Source: Roseateles sp.
GTDB taxonomy: Bacteria > Pseudomonadota > Gammaproteobacteria > Burkholderiales > Burkholderiaceae_C
Assembly (NCBI GenBank): GCA_015657635.1
Contig: JACDQM010000006.1
Location: forward strand, 1 to 33,715
Length of the DNA stretch: 33,715 nt
Direction: 5' to 3'
Shown: one piece after another, positions 26,691 through 33,715 of the stretch
Layout: each line of letters starts with the position of its first letter
Numbering within the stretch: the stretch's first letter is position 1
Position numbers and translations under genes: made by a program
The notes under the pieces: generated by a model
Databases searched by the model: none
The model's input: only the letters and a program-made list of their open reading frames with translations
Told to the model about the DNA's origin: nothing

Positions 26691-27040
26691 CGCTGCACAC
26701 CTGTCGGCGCGAAAGCTTCGACGAGTTGCGCCATCAGCGCTTCGACACGCGCACTGTTGTCACGCCCCAGATTGCAGGCATAGACATCCAGCGTCACCGC
26801 GCCCAGCTCGGGCCAGGTGTGCACCGCCAGATGCGATTCAGCCAGCAGCACCACGCCGGTGATGCCGCTCTGCGCCTCGCCTGGCGCTGGCGTGAAGCGG
26901 TGGAACAGCTCGGCCACCGCACCCAGGCCAGCGGCCTCGACGGCATCCACGCACAGGGCCTGCAGCGCCGTGACATCAGCCATCAAGGGCTGGGCGGGAT
27001 CGCAGCCGCGCAGATCAGCCGTCAGGTGCAGTCCCTGCAT
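26666..27040 (-). CDS. speD: S-adenosylmethionine decarboxylase proenzyme (class 1B)
   Basis: Makes decarboxylated S-adenosylmethionine, the aminopropyl donor for spermidine-type synthases. The 124-residue product is the usual size. The self-cleavage site is in AESHLAVHTWPELG: S69 would become the pyruvoyl group, and H74 and C89 have exactly the +5 and +20 spacing seen in Thermotoga and Bacillus SpeD. The ATG at 27040 starts MQGLHLTADLRGCDP. In the sequence as given, the frame runs in from moaD without a stop, which I attribute to a missing base near 27062. It is the last gene of the hom-thrC-moeA-moaD operon and converges on the polyamine-like operon, whose aminopropyltransferase it probably serves. 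Confidence 0.9.
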   Translation of the reverse strand: MQGLHLTADLRGCDPAQPLMADVTALQALCVDAVEAAGLGAVAELFHRFTPAPGEAQSGITGVVLLAESHLAVHTWPELGAVTLDVYACNLGRDNSARVEALMAQLVEAFAPTGVQRQLLRRGD

Positions 27041-27056
27041 GGCGCCAGCGGGCCGT

Positions 27057-27316
27057 TCAGCGCCAGTAACCGGCGGGAAGAAGGCGACTTCGGCGCCTTC
27101 GGGAATCAACGCGTCTTCCTTGGCGATCTGCTGGTTCAGCGCGCAGCGCAACGCGCGCGTACGGCTCAGCGCCGAGGCATGCGGCTCGCCGCGCGCCAGC
27201 AGCTGGTCACGCAGGCCGCCCAGGCTCATGCCGGGCTGCCAGGCCAGGCTTTCGCTGGCGCCCAGCGCTTCGCGCAGCGAGGCGAAGTAACGCACGGTGA
27301 TATTCGTCTGGCTCAT
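27057..27316 (-). CDS. moaD: Molybdopterin synthase sulfur carrier subunit MoaD (one-base frameshift at its end)
   Basis: Small ubiquitin-like sulfur carrier for molybdopterin synthesis. The 86 residues begin MSQTNITVRYFASLREALG and end EGAEVAFFPPVTG. The function needs a free C-terminal Gly-Gly. As given, the frame reads PPVTGAERPAGA and runs into speD. Adding one G in GGCGC (27058-27066) gives PPVTGG followed directly by TGA (27057-27059), so I end the gene there. The start overlaps the moeA stop as ATGA (27313-27316). MoaE, which usually follows MoaD, is not present in the window. Confidence 0.88.
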
Positions 27317-28632
27317 GACAACACTTCTGAAAACGGGATGAAGCTGACGCTGTCGCCCAGCGCGATGGGCGCGCCGGCGGGGTTGTCCACCAGCCCATCG
27401 GCCCAGACGGCCGAGCTCAGCACGCCCGAACTCTGATTGGGAAACAGATCCAGGCCGCCGCTGTCGTTCAGGCGCACACGCAGAAACTCGCGGCGCCGAT
27501 CGGGCTTGGGCCAGGCGAAATCGGCGCGCAGCGCGAAGCGGCGTGGCGCCAGTCGCGTGGCGCCCTGCAGCCGCAGGATCACCGGACGCACCAGCAGCAG
27601 GAAGGTGACGAAGCTGGAAACCGGATTGCCCGGCAGGCCGATGAACCAGCTGCCCAGGCGCTCGCCGGGCCGCTCCCAAGAGCGGCTTGCACCCCCTTGG
27701 GGGGCTGCCGGTACGCCGGCCAGGGGCTCACAAAAAATGCGGCCGAAGGCCAGCGGTTTGCCGGGCTTCATGGCGATCTGCCACAGGTCCAGCTCGCCTT
27801 CGGCCTGCACCGCGGGGCGCAGATGGTCTTCCTCGCCGACCGAGACGCCGCCCGAGGTGATGATCAGATCCGCCTGGCTTGCGGCTTCGCGCAGCGCTGC
27901 GCGCGTGGCATCCAGCTGGTCGGGCACGATGCCCAGATCGACCACCTCGCAGCCGAGGCCTTGCAGCAGGCCGCGCAGCGTGAAGCGGTTGCTGTTGTAG
28001 ATCGCACCGGGCTTGAGCGGCTCGCCCGGCATCACCAGCTCATCGCCGGTGGAGAACAGCGCCACGCGCGGGCGGCGTGCCACCGTCAGCTGGGCAGCGC
28101 CCACCGTAGCAGCCAGGCCCAGGGCCGCAGCGTCGAGCTTGTGGCCGGCGGTGAGCACGACCGAATCCTTGCGCACATCCTCGCCCTGGCAGCGAATCCA
28201 CTGGCCGCTCTGCACCTCGGCGTTGACACGCACGCTGCCCAGGCCCTCGCCCGATTCCCCGGGCACGGCCTCGCACTGCTCCTGCATCACCACCGCATCG
28301 GCGCCGATCGGAATCTGTGCACCGGTGAAGATGCGGGCTGCGGTGCCCGGCTGATGCAGAGCGCCCACCACGCCGGCCGGCACGCGCTGCGCCACCGGCA
28401 GCACGGTGCCAGGACCTGCCACATCGGCGGCACACAGGGCATAGCCGTCCATGCTGGTGTTGTCGGCCGGCGGCACGTCCAGGGCCGACACCACATCAGC
28501 GGCCAGCACGCGGCCCAAGGCCTCGGCCGTGGACAGGGTCTCGAGCTGACCCAGCGGCGCCACGCGCGCCGGCAGGCGCTCCAGTGCCTCGTCCAGGCTC
28601 TGCATGGTCGGACGCCGCGGTGCTTCAGACAT
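27313..28632 (-). CDS. moeA: Molybdopterin molybdenumtransferase MoeA
   Basis: Inserts molybdate into adenylylated molybdopterin in the cytoplasm. The 439-residue product shows MDGYALCAADV, GADAVVMQEQ, STGDELVMPGEPLKPGAIYNSN (the first part being the MPT-binding Thr-Gly-Asp-Glu), TSGGVSVGEEDHL and GLPGNPVSSF, in family order. I chose ATG 28632 (MSEAPRRPTMQSL), which overlaps the thrC stop by eight bases. Between GRI and WFIGLPGNP there is an extra segment of about 25-29 residues (27649-27735), rich in short palindromes at DNA level and absent from MoeA as I know it. It is listed separately as a repeat. Confidence 0.93.
   Translation of the reverse strand: MSEAPRRPTMQSLDEALERLPARVAPLGQLETLSTAEALGRVLAADVVSALDVPPADNTSMDGYALCAADVAGPGTVLPVAQRVPAGVVGALHQPGTAARIFTGAQIPIGADAVVMQEQCEAVPGESGEGLGSVRVNAEVQSGQWIRCQGEDVRKDSVVLTAGHKLDAAALGLAATVGAAQLTVARRPRVALFSTGDELVMPGEPLKPGAIYNSNRFTLRGLLQGLGCEVVDLGIVPDQLDATRAALREAASQADLIITSGGVSVGEEDHLRPAVQAEGELDLWQIAMKPGKPLAFGRIFCEPLAGVPAAPQGGASRSWERPGERLGSWFIGLPGNPVSSFVTFLLLVRPVILRLQGATRLAPRRFALRADFAWPKPDRRREFLRVRLNDSGGLDLFPNQSSGVLSSAVWADGLVDNPAGAPIALGDSVSFIPFSEVLS
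27649..27735. repeat. Palindrome-rich in-frame insertion inside moeA
   Basis: About 87 bases carry three short hairpins: CCGCTC-CCAA-GAGCGG (27670-27685), a CCCCC-TT-GGGGG palindrome (27692-27703) and GCCGG-TAC-GCCGGC (about 27707-27720). It keeps the moeA frame and adds about 25-29 residues just before the conserved WFIGLPGNP. It looks like an intergenic-type palindromic repeat that has entered a coding sequence. Confidence 0.55.
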
Positions 28633-30031
28633 GGCTGCGGACGAAGTCCTTGACCTGCTGCACATCCACCGGCATCACCGTGACGCGCTTGGGCAGGGCT
28701 TCGATGTTTTCCAGCCCCGCCGGACGCGGCGGCTCGATGGCCAGCGCTTCCTGGATGGTGGCGGCGAACTTGGCCGGCAGTGCCGTCTCCAGCACCAGCA
28801 TGGTGACGCCCGCTTCACGCTGCTCCAGCGCCACCTTCAGGCCATCGGCCGTGTGGGTGTCGATCAACACGCCGTAGCTTGCATAGCAGCTGCGGATCGT
28901 GGCCAGGCGGTCAGCATGGGTGGAGCGGCCCGAGGCAAAGCCATAGCCGGCGATACGCGCGAATTCCTCGGCGCTGATCTCGAATCGGCCTTGCTTGGCC
29001 ACCGCCTCGCCGAACAAGGCCTTGGTGCGCGCGCCGTCGCGGCCCAGCAGGTCGAACACGAAGCGCTCGAAGTTGCTGGCCTTGGAGATGTCCATCGAGG
29101 GGCTGGAGGTCTCATGCGTCTCGGCCGAGCCGCGCACGCGATAGACGCCGCTGCGGAAGAACTCGTCGAGCACGTCGTTCTCGTTGGTGGCCACCACCAG
29201 CTCGGCGATCGGCAGGCCCATCATGCGCGCCACATGGCCGGCGCAGACATTGCCGAAGTTGCCCGAGGGCACGCAGAAACTGACCTTCTCGCTATTGGAC
29301 TTGGTGGCCTGGAAGTAGCCGGCGAAGTAATAGACGACTTGCGCCAGAAGACGCGCCCAGTTGATCGAGTTGACGGTGCCGATCTTGTACTTGCGCTTGA
29401 AGTCCAGATCGTTGGACACCGCCTTGACGATGTCCTGGCAGTCGTCGAACACGCCTTCGATCGCGATGTTGTGGATATTGGCGTCCTGCAGGCTGAACAT
29501 CTGCGCCTGCTGGAAGGGGCTCATGCGGCCATGCGGGCTGAGCATGAAGACGTTGACGCCCTGCTTGCCGCGCATCGCGTATTCGGCCGCGCTGCCGGTG
29601 TCGCCCGAGGTCGCACCCAGGATGTTGAGTGTTTCGCCGCGACGCTTCAGTTCGTACTCGAACAGCTGGCCCAGCAGCTGCATCGCCATGTCCTTGAAGG
29701 CCAGCGTGGGGCCGTTGGACAGGGCTTCGAGCGCCAGACCCGGCTCCAGCGGCTTCAAGGGCGTGATCTCGGGCGCGCCGAAAACTTCGGCCGTGTAGGT
29801 GCGGCGCGCGATGGCGCGCAGATCCTCGGCCGGGATGTCGTCGATATAGAGGCTCAGGATCTCGAAAGCCAGGTCGGCATAGGCCAGGCCGCGCCACTTC
29901 GAGAGCGTCGCATCGTCGACCTTCGGGTACTGCAACGGTAGGTAGAGGCCGCCGTCCGGCGCCAGGCCTTCGAGCAGGATCTCGCAAAAGCGGCGCTCAG
30001 TCGTGTCGCCGCGGGTGCTGACATAACGCAT
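28625..30031 (-). CDS. thrC: Threonine synthase
   Basis: Converts O-phosphohomoserine to threonine with pyridoxal phosphate. The 468-residue product is of the long (fungal/proteobacterial) type. It begins MRYVSTRGDTTERRFCEILL. The cofactor lysine is K113 in GPTLAFKDMAMQLLG, followed by LGATSGDTGSAAEYA and the phosphate-binding SFCVPSGNFGNVCAGHVAR. The start overlaps the hom stop by one base (TGATG). The stop overlaps moeA by eight bases. Gene order hom-thrC is the standard threonine operon of betaproteobacteria. Confidence 0.96.
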   Translation of the reverse strand: MRYVSTRGDTTERRFCEILLEGLAPDGGLYLPLQYPKVDDATLSKWRGLAYADLAFEILSLYIDDIPAEDLRAIARRTYTAEVFGAPEITPLKPLEPGLALEALSNGPTLAFKDMAMQLLGQLFEYELKRRGETLNILGATSGDTGSAAEYAMRGKQGVNVFMLSPHGRMSPFQQAQMFSLQDANIHNIAIEGVFDDCQDIVKAVSNDLDFKRKYKIGTVNSINWARLLAQVVYYFAGYFQATKSNSEKVSFCVPSGNFGNVCAGHVARMMGLPIAELVVATNENDVLDEFFRSGVYRVRGSAETHETSSPSMDISKASNFERFVFDLLGRDGARTKALFGEAVAKQGRFEISAEEFARIAGYGFASGRSTHADRLATIRSCYASYGVLIDTHTADGLKVALEQREAGVTMLVLETALPAKFAATIQEALAIEPPRPAGLENIEALPKRVTVMPVDVQQVKDFVRSHV

Positions 30032-31341
30032 CAGGCCAGTTCCTCTTTACGCAGCTTGACGATGGGCGCCAGCACGGTCGGCAGCGCCTGCATCTGCGAC
30101 AGCGCCTTGTTCATGCGGCCCTCGACGGTGTCGTGGGTCAGGATGATCAGGTCGGTCTGCTTCTCGCCCTCGGCAGATTCACGCTGCAGCACCGCATCGA
30201 TCGAGATGTCGTTCTCGGCCAGGATGGTGGTGATGCTGGACAGCACGCCGGCCTGGTCGGCCACGCACAGGCGCAGGTAGAAGGCGGTGACCACATCGTC
30301 CATGGCCAGGATGGGCGTGTCGTTCATCGCATCCGGCTGGAAGGCCAGGTGCGGCACGCGGTGGTCGGGGTCGGCGGTGTGCAGGCGGGTGATGTCCACC
30401 AGATCGGCGATCACGGCCGAGGCGGTGGGCTCGGAGCCTGCACCCTTGCCGTAGTACAGCGTGGTGCCGACGGCATCGCCCTGCACCACCACGGCATTCA
30501 TCGCGCCTTCGACATTGGCGATCAGGCGTTGCGACGGGATCAGCGTGGGATGCACGCGCAGCTCGATGCCATTGTCACGACGGCGCGCAATGCCCAGCAG
30601 CTTGATGCGGTAGCCCAGCTGCTCGGCGTACTTGATGTCAGCCGCCTGCAGCTTGGTGATGCCTTCCACATGGGCCTTGTCGAACTGCACCGGAATGCCG
30701 AAGGCGATGGCCGACATGATGGTGGCCTTGTGCGCGGCGTCCACACCTTCGATGTCGAAGGTCGGATCGGCCTCTGCATAGCCCAGGCGCTGCGCTTCCT
30801 TCAGCACCACGCCAAAGTCCAGGCCCTTGCCACGCATCTCCGACAGGATGAAGTTGGTGGTGCCATTGATGATGCCGGCGATCCACTCGATGCGGTTGGC
30901 CGTCAGGCCTTCGCGCAGGGCCTTGATGATGGGGATGCCGCCGGCCACTGCAGCTTCGAACGCCACGATCACGCCCTTGGCATGCGCAGCCGCGAAGATT
31001 TCCGTGCCATGCACGGCCAGCAGCGCCTTGTTGGCGGTGACCACATGCTTGCCGGCAGCAATCGCCTCCAGCACCAGGGCCTTGGCAATGCCGTAGCCGC
31101 CGATCAGCTCGACGACGATGTCGATCTCGGGATTGGCAATCAACTCGCGCGCATCGCTCACGACCACGGCGGCGTCGCCGACGATCTCGCGCGCGCGCTC
31201 GATGTTCAGGTCGGCAACCATCGCAATCTCGATGCCGCGGCCGGCGCGGCCACGTATCACATCCTGGTTGCGGCGCAGCACATTGAAGGTGCCGCTGCCC
31301 ACGGTGCCGATGCCCAACAGGCCAACTTTGATCGCTTTCAT
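30031..31341 (-). CDS. hom: Homoserine dehydrogenase
   Basis: Reduces aspartate semialdehyde to homoserine for threonine and methionine synthesis. It has the NAD(P)-binding VGLLGIGTVGSG at the N-terminus, TANKALLAVHG, the catalytic-region sequences GIINGTTNFIL and LGYAEADPTFDIEGVDAAHK, and a C-terminal ACT domain (VLSSITTILAENDISIDAVLQ) that usually gives threonine feedback control. I chose ATG 31341 (MKAIKVGLLG), 436 residues. A GTG at 31356 would add MSEYE. It is followed without a gap by thrC. The 172 bases before it hold a GC-rich palindrome but no gene. Confidence 0.95.
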   Translation of the reverse strand: MKAIKVGLLGIGTVGSGTFNVLRRNQDVIRGRAGRGIEIAMVADLNIERAREIVGDAAVVVSDARELIANPEIDIVVELIGGYGIAKALVLEAIAAGKHVVTANKALLAVHGTEIFAAAHAKGVIVAFEAAVAGGIPIIKALREGLTANRIEWIAGIINGTTNFILSEMRGKGLDFGVVLKEAQRLGYAEADPTFDIEGVDAAHKATIMSAIAFGIPVQFDKAHVEGITKLQAADIKYAEQLGYRIKLLGIARRRDNGIELRVHPTLIPSQRLIANVEGAMNAVVVQGDAVGTTLYYGKGAGSEPTASAVIADLVDITRLHTADPDHRVPHLAFQPDAMNDTPILAMDDVVTAFYLRLCVADQAGVLSSITTILAENDISIDAVLQRESAEGEKQTDLIILTHDTVEGRMNKALSQMQALPTVLAPIVKLRKEELA

Positions 31342-31356
31342 CTCGTACTCACTCAC

Positions 31357-31528
31357 TTCATCTCAACTTGTAGTCCCAAGCGGCACCCGTGGAACCGGCT
31401 TGGCCGGGCCACCGGGCGCCCCACTTGAGGGGGCGTTTCCCGGACACTGGCAGTCTCGAGGACTGACCGTGCCTGGCGACGGCCAAGGCCGCTGTGCCTT
31501 GGCGCGCCGCAGGCTCTCCGGGGGTGGG
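31357..31528. other. Intergenic spacer between alaA and hom
   Basis: No gene is seen. The spacer includes a hairpin, CGCCCC-ACTTGAG-GGGGCG (31417-31435), with no T-run on the minus strand, and it resembles the CCCC-CAAG-GGGG core of the insert in moeA. It may be an intergenic palindromic repeat or a factor-dependent pause site. No promoter for hom is clear. Confidence 0.4.
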
Positions 31529-32761
31529 TCATGTCCCGTGGCGCTTGCGGTAATGCGCCAGGAAGCGCTCGATGCGGCCGATGGCATCACGGAGATCGTC
31601 CGTATTCGGCAGGAACACCAGGCGGAAGTGATCGGGGGCTGTCCAGTTGAAGCCCGTCCCCTGCACGATCAGCACCTTTTCCTCGGCCAGCAGTTCGTAG
31701 GCGAACTGCTGGTCGTCCTCGATCGGATAGATCTTGGGGTCCAGGCGAGGGAACATATACAAAGCCGCTTTGGGTTTGACCACGCTAACGCCGGGAATCT
31801 GCGCCAACAGCTCGTAGGCGAGGTCGCGCTGGCGGCACAGCCGCCCTCCGGGCGCGACCAGGTCCTTGATGCTCTGGTAGCCGCCCAGGGCCGTCTGGAT
31901 CGCCAGCTGGCCCGGCGTGTTGGCGCACAGGCGCATCGAGGCCAACATGTTCAGGCCCTCGATGTAGTCCTTGCCGCCGCGTTTGGCGCCCGAGACGATC
32001 ATCCAACCAGCGCGGTAGCCGCAGGCGCGGTAGTTTTTAGACAGGCCGTTGAAGGTCAGGAACAGCACATCGTCGGCCAGCGAGGCGATGCTGGTGTGCG
32101 TGTTGCCGTCGTACAGCGTCTTGTCGTAGATCTCGTCAGCAAAGACGATCAACTGGTGCTGGCGGGCAATCTCGACGATCTCCAGCAGCACGCTGTCGGG
32201 ATACAGCGCACCGGTGGGATTGTTCGGGTTGATGACGACAATGCCTTTGGTATTGGGCGTGATCTTGCGGCGAATGTCCTCGATATCGGGCATCCAGCCG
32301 GCCTGCTCGTCGCAGATGTAGTGCACCGGGCTGCCACCGGCCAGGGCCACGCTGGCCGTCCACAGTGGATAGTCGGGCGCCGGCACCAGGATCTCATCGC
32401 CGCTATTGAGCAGCGCGTTCATGCTCATGGTGATGAGCTCGCTGGCGCCATTGCCCAGATAGACGTCGTCGACCGTCACGCCGGCGATGCGCTTTTCCTG
32501 GCTGTAATGCACCACGCTCTTGCGCGGCGCAAAAAGCCCCTTGCTGTCGGTGTAGCCCGCAGCGATCTGGCCGCCCAGGTTGCGGATCATGTCCTGCACG
32601 ATCTCGTCAGGCGGCTCCAGGCCGAAGGCGGCGACGTTGCCGATGTTCAGCTTGATGATCTTCTGACCCTCTTCCTCCATCTGCCGCGCCTTGTCCAGCA
32701 CAGGTCCACGGATGTCATAGCAGACATTGGCGAGCTTGCTGGACTTGGCGATGGTCTTCAA
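31529..32761 (-). CDS. alaA: Glutamate-pyruvate (alanine) aminotransferase AlaA-like
   Basis: Pyridoxal-phosphate aminotransferase, 410 residues, collinear with E. coli AlaA: KSSKLANVCYDIRGPVLDKA at the N-terminus, VPAPDYPLWTASVAL, INPNNPTGALY, FADEIYDK, and the cofactor lysine K242 in TFNGLSKNYRACGYRAGWM. Near the end it has ALYMFPRLDPKIYPIEDDQQ. It probably makes alanine from pyruvate and glutamate. It precedes hom and thrC on the same strand, the usual betaproteobacterial order. The divergent upstream region (32762-32895) is AT-richer and probably carries promoters for both directions, though no convincing -35/-10 pair was found. Confidence 0.92.
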   Translation of the reverse strand: MKTIAKSSKLANVCYDIRGPVLDKARQMEEEGQKIIKLNIGNVAAFGLEPPDEIVQDMIRNLGGQIAAGYTDSKGLFAPRKSVVHYSQEKRIAGVTVDDVYLGNGASELITMSMNALLNSGDEILVPAPDYPLWTASVALAGGSPVHYICDEQAGWMPDIEDIRRKITPNTKGIVVINPNNPTGALYPDSVLLEIVEIARQHQLIVFADEIYDKTLYDGNTHTSIASLADDVLFLTFNGLSKNYRACGYRAGWMIVSGAKRGGKDYIEGLNMLASMRLCANTPGQLAIQTALGGYQSIKDLVAPGGRLCRQRDLAYELLAQIPGVSVVKPKAALYMFPRLDPKIYPIEDDQQFAYELLAEEKVLIVQGTGFNWTAPDHFRLVFLPNTDDLRDAIGRIERFLAHYRKRHGT

Positions 32762-32895
32762 GACGGACTCCGATAGGGAAATAGGGCTGCGGTTATGCTG
32801 CGCCGCAAAACGTTGAATTTAAACACAGGGTTAGTGCCAATCCGCCACGCCGCAAGCTGCGCGCATCGAAGGGCACGACACCCGCGACACAGCGC

Positions 32896-33270
32896 ATGAA
32901 GTTCCAACTCGATGAGCCGCAAGGCGGCAACAGCATTTCACGCCACGACGGCTCACGCGTCTGGGTCAATGGCCGGGTTCACAGCAGCAGCCTGCTGGTG
33001 CCCTGGCAGGGTGCCGTGCAAGCCTGGAATGTGTCGCAGTTCGATGCGCTGGACGAAGCTCACTTCGAGCAGATCCTCGCTTTGAAGCCAGAGCTTGTGG
33101 TCTTTGGCAGTGGCAATAAACTGAGGTTCGCACGACCGGCGCTGTATCGCGGCCTGATCGAAGCCCGCATCGGCATCGAGACCATGGATCTGGCAGCGGC
33201 CTGCCGCACCTACAACGTGCTGTCCAGCGAGGGGCGCTCAGTTCTGGCGGCGCTGTTGATCGAGTCCTGA
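32896..33270 (+). CDS. Mth938-like domain protein (DUF498/NDUFAF3-like)
   Basis: A 124-residue soluble protein of the Mth938/NDUFAF3-like family, with ELVVFGSGNKLRFARPALY, ARIGIETMD and AACRTYNVLSSEGRSVLAAL. These give the conserved pattern of that family, including the GTG-like FGSG loop and the cysteine in ACRTYN. The mitochondrial relative NDUFAF3 helps assemble complex I. The bacterial role is not established. It is divergent from alaA and upstream of the peroxiredoxin gene. Confidence 0.88.
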   Translation: MKFQLDEPQGGNSISRHDGSRVWVNGRVHSSSLLVPWQGAVQAWNVSQFDALDEAHFEQILALKPELVVFGSGNKLRFARPALYRGLIEARIGIETMDLAAACRTYNVLSSEGRSVLAALLIES

Positions 33271-33315
33271 GCGCCTTTGCGGCGCATCCCTCCAAGGGGC
33301 GACAAGGGGGTCGCC
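33271..33315. repeat. Two short GC-rich hairpins before the peroxiredoxin gene
   Basis: GCGCC-TTTGC-GGCGC (33271-33285) and GGCGAC-AAGGGG-GTCGCC (33298-33315) are perfect small inverted repeats without a following T-run. They contain CTCCAAGGGG, which resembles the core of the palindromic repeat in moeA. They could be a weak terminator of the upstream gene or a member of a genome-wide repeat family. Confidence 0.35.
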
Positions 33316-33336
33316 GGAGACGCTGTGCGTTCAACG

Positions 33337-33342
33337 TATAAT
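33337..33342 (+). promoter_or_regulatory. Consensus -10 box of the peroxiredoxin promoter
   Basis: TATAAT is perfect and lies 45 bases before the peroxiredoxin start. No good -35 (TTGACA-like) is found 16-18 bases upstream, so the promoter is assigned on the -10 alone. Confidence 0.4.
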
Positions 33343-33386
33343 CCCGGGCTATGCCCAGCCGGGCACCCTCTCCTATAGAACGCCTC

Positions 33387-33715
33387 ATGACGCCAGCGCT
33401 CAACAAACCCCTTCCGGAAATTGAAGCTCTCGCCACCGGCGGCCTGAAGTTCACACCGCATTCCTTTCTGGGTCAAGCCGTGGTGTTGTACTTCTATCCC
33501 AAGGACAACACGCCGGGTTGCACCACCGAAGCCATGCAGTTCCGTGACCGCCACAAGGACTTCGTGAAGGCCGGCGCCGTGGTGCTGGGCGTCGTCGCGG
33601 GACAATATGGTCTCGCACGACAAGTTCAAGCAGAACCTGGACTGCCCTTCGAAGCTGATCGCCGACACCGAAGAGAAGCTCTGCCACATGTCGGCGTGGT
33701 CAAGGAACAAGATCA
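33387..33715 (+). CDS. bcp: Peroxiredoxin (Bcp/PrxQ family), cut by the window end and carrying indels
   Basis: Thiol peroxidase that removes hydroperoxides. It begins MTPALNKPLPEIEALATGG and has VVLYFYPKDNTPGCTTEAMQ, with the peroxidatic cysteine in PGCTTEA. The residue five further on, where many PrxQ proteins have the resolving cysteine, is methionine. After VVLGV the frame shifts: reading with one base fewer near 33591-33596 gives SRDNMVSHDKFKQNLDCP, and more small indels follow near 33648 and 33690. The window ends inside the gene. The cluster of errors at the very end fits low-quality terminal sequence. Confidence 0.82.
   Translation, partial: MTPALNKPLPEIEALATGGLKFTPHSFLGQAVVLYFYPKDNTPGCTTEAMQFRDRHKDFVKAGAVVLGVVAGQYGLARQVQAEPGLPFEADRRHRREALPHVGVVKEQD

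Noticed and set aside
26666..27679. A MoaD-SpeD fusion protein, with an even longer N-terminal extension into moeA
   Set aside because: The Gly-Gly end of MoaD and a stop codon appear when one base is added, the extension overlaps moeA in another frame, and a fused MoaD could not carry sulfur at its terminus.
31118..32776. A 552-residue plus-strand open frame opposite alaA and hom
   Set aside because: It lies antisense to two clearly conserved genes and crosses their intergenic spacer, and its composition is that of a shadow frame.
1..33715. CRISPR arrays, tRNA or rRNA genes, transposases and attachment sites
   Set aside because: Looked for by eye on both strands. No regularly spaced repeats, transposase motifs or tRNA-like arms with supporting sequence were found.

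Overview
The window is a high-GC, gene-dense piece of a Gram-negative chromosome. It most probably comes from a betaproteobacterium of the order Burkholderiales, of the Roseateles/Pelomonas/Rubrivivax type. This is inferred from the run alaA, hom, thrC, moeA, moaD on the minus strand, the glucokinase-RpiR fusion protein, and the Mth938-like gene followed by a peroxiredoxin. No rRNA, tRNA, CRISPR array or insertion sequence was seen.

Region 1 (1-15279) is a maltodextrin-use locus. On the plus strand lie the end of a probable malK, then malE, malF, malG, an exported GH13 amylase and an aldo/keto reductase, packed as one operon. On the minus strand lie a glucokinase, a TonB-dependent receptor and a tryptophan-halogenase-like flavoprotein. 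A second glucokinase, fused to an RpiR/HexR-type regulator, is transcribed divergently from the first. Working model: the receptor brings maltodextrins across the outer membrane, the amylase trims them in the periplasm, MalEFGK imports them, and the glucokinases phosphorylate the glucose released. The two intergenic regions hold a family of TGTAG/CTACA inverted repeats that look like operators for the RpiR domain encoded alongside.

Region 2 (15306-19965) holds a large membrane PAS-GGDEF diguanylate cyclase, a divergent small protein with a degenerate GSDEF motif, and an MFS transporter.

Region 3 (20045-27040) is the most unusual part. A tight plus-strand operon encodes an SPFH/SHOCT protein, a zinc-ribbon DUF4178 membrane protein, a small DUF350 membrane protein, a Nudix hydrolase, a membrane-anchored spermidine-synthase-like protein and a Tat/lipobox FAD amine-oxidase-like protein. 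It converges on speD (S-adenosylmethionine decarboxylase). I read this as a membrane-associated, polyamine-like biosynthesis or modification module of unknown product.

Region 4 (27057-33715) is housekeeping: moaD, moeA, thrC, hom and alaA on the minus strand, then a Mth938-like protein and a peroxiredoxin cut by the window end on the plus strand.

Quality warning: at least six genes or gene pairs are broken by one missing base each (near 6000, 10083, 12596, 14445, 25405 and 27062), and the terminal peroxiredoxin carries several indels. All six deletions shorten a short G or C run, and one restored base gives a full-length family protein (or, at moaD/speD, two normal proteins). I therefore treat them as sequence errors rather than a set of pseudogenes. 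Coordinates of those genes are given across the break.
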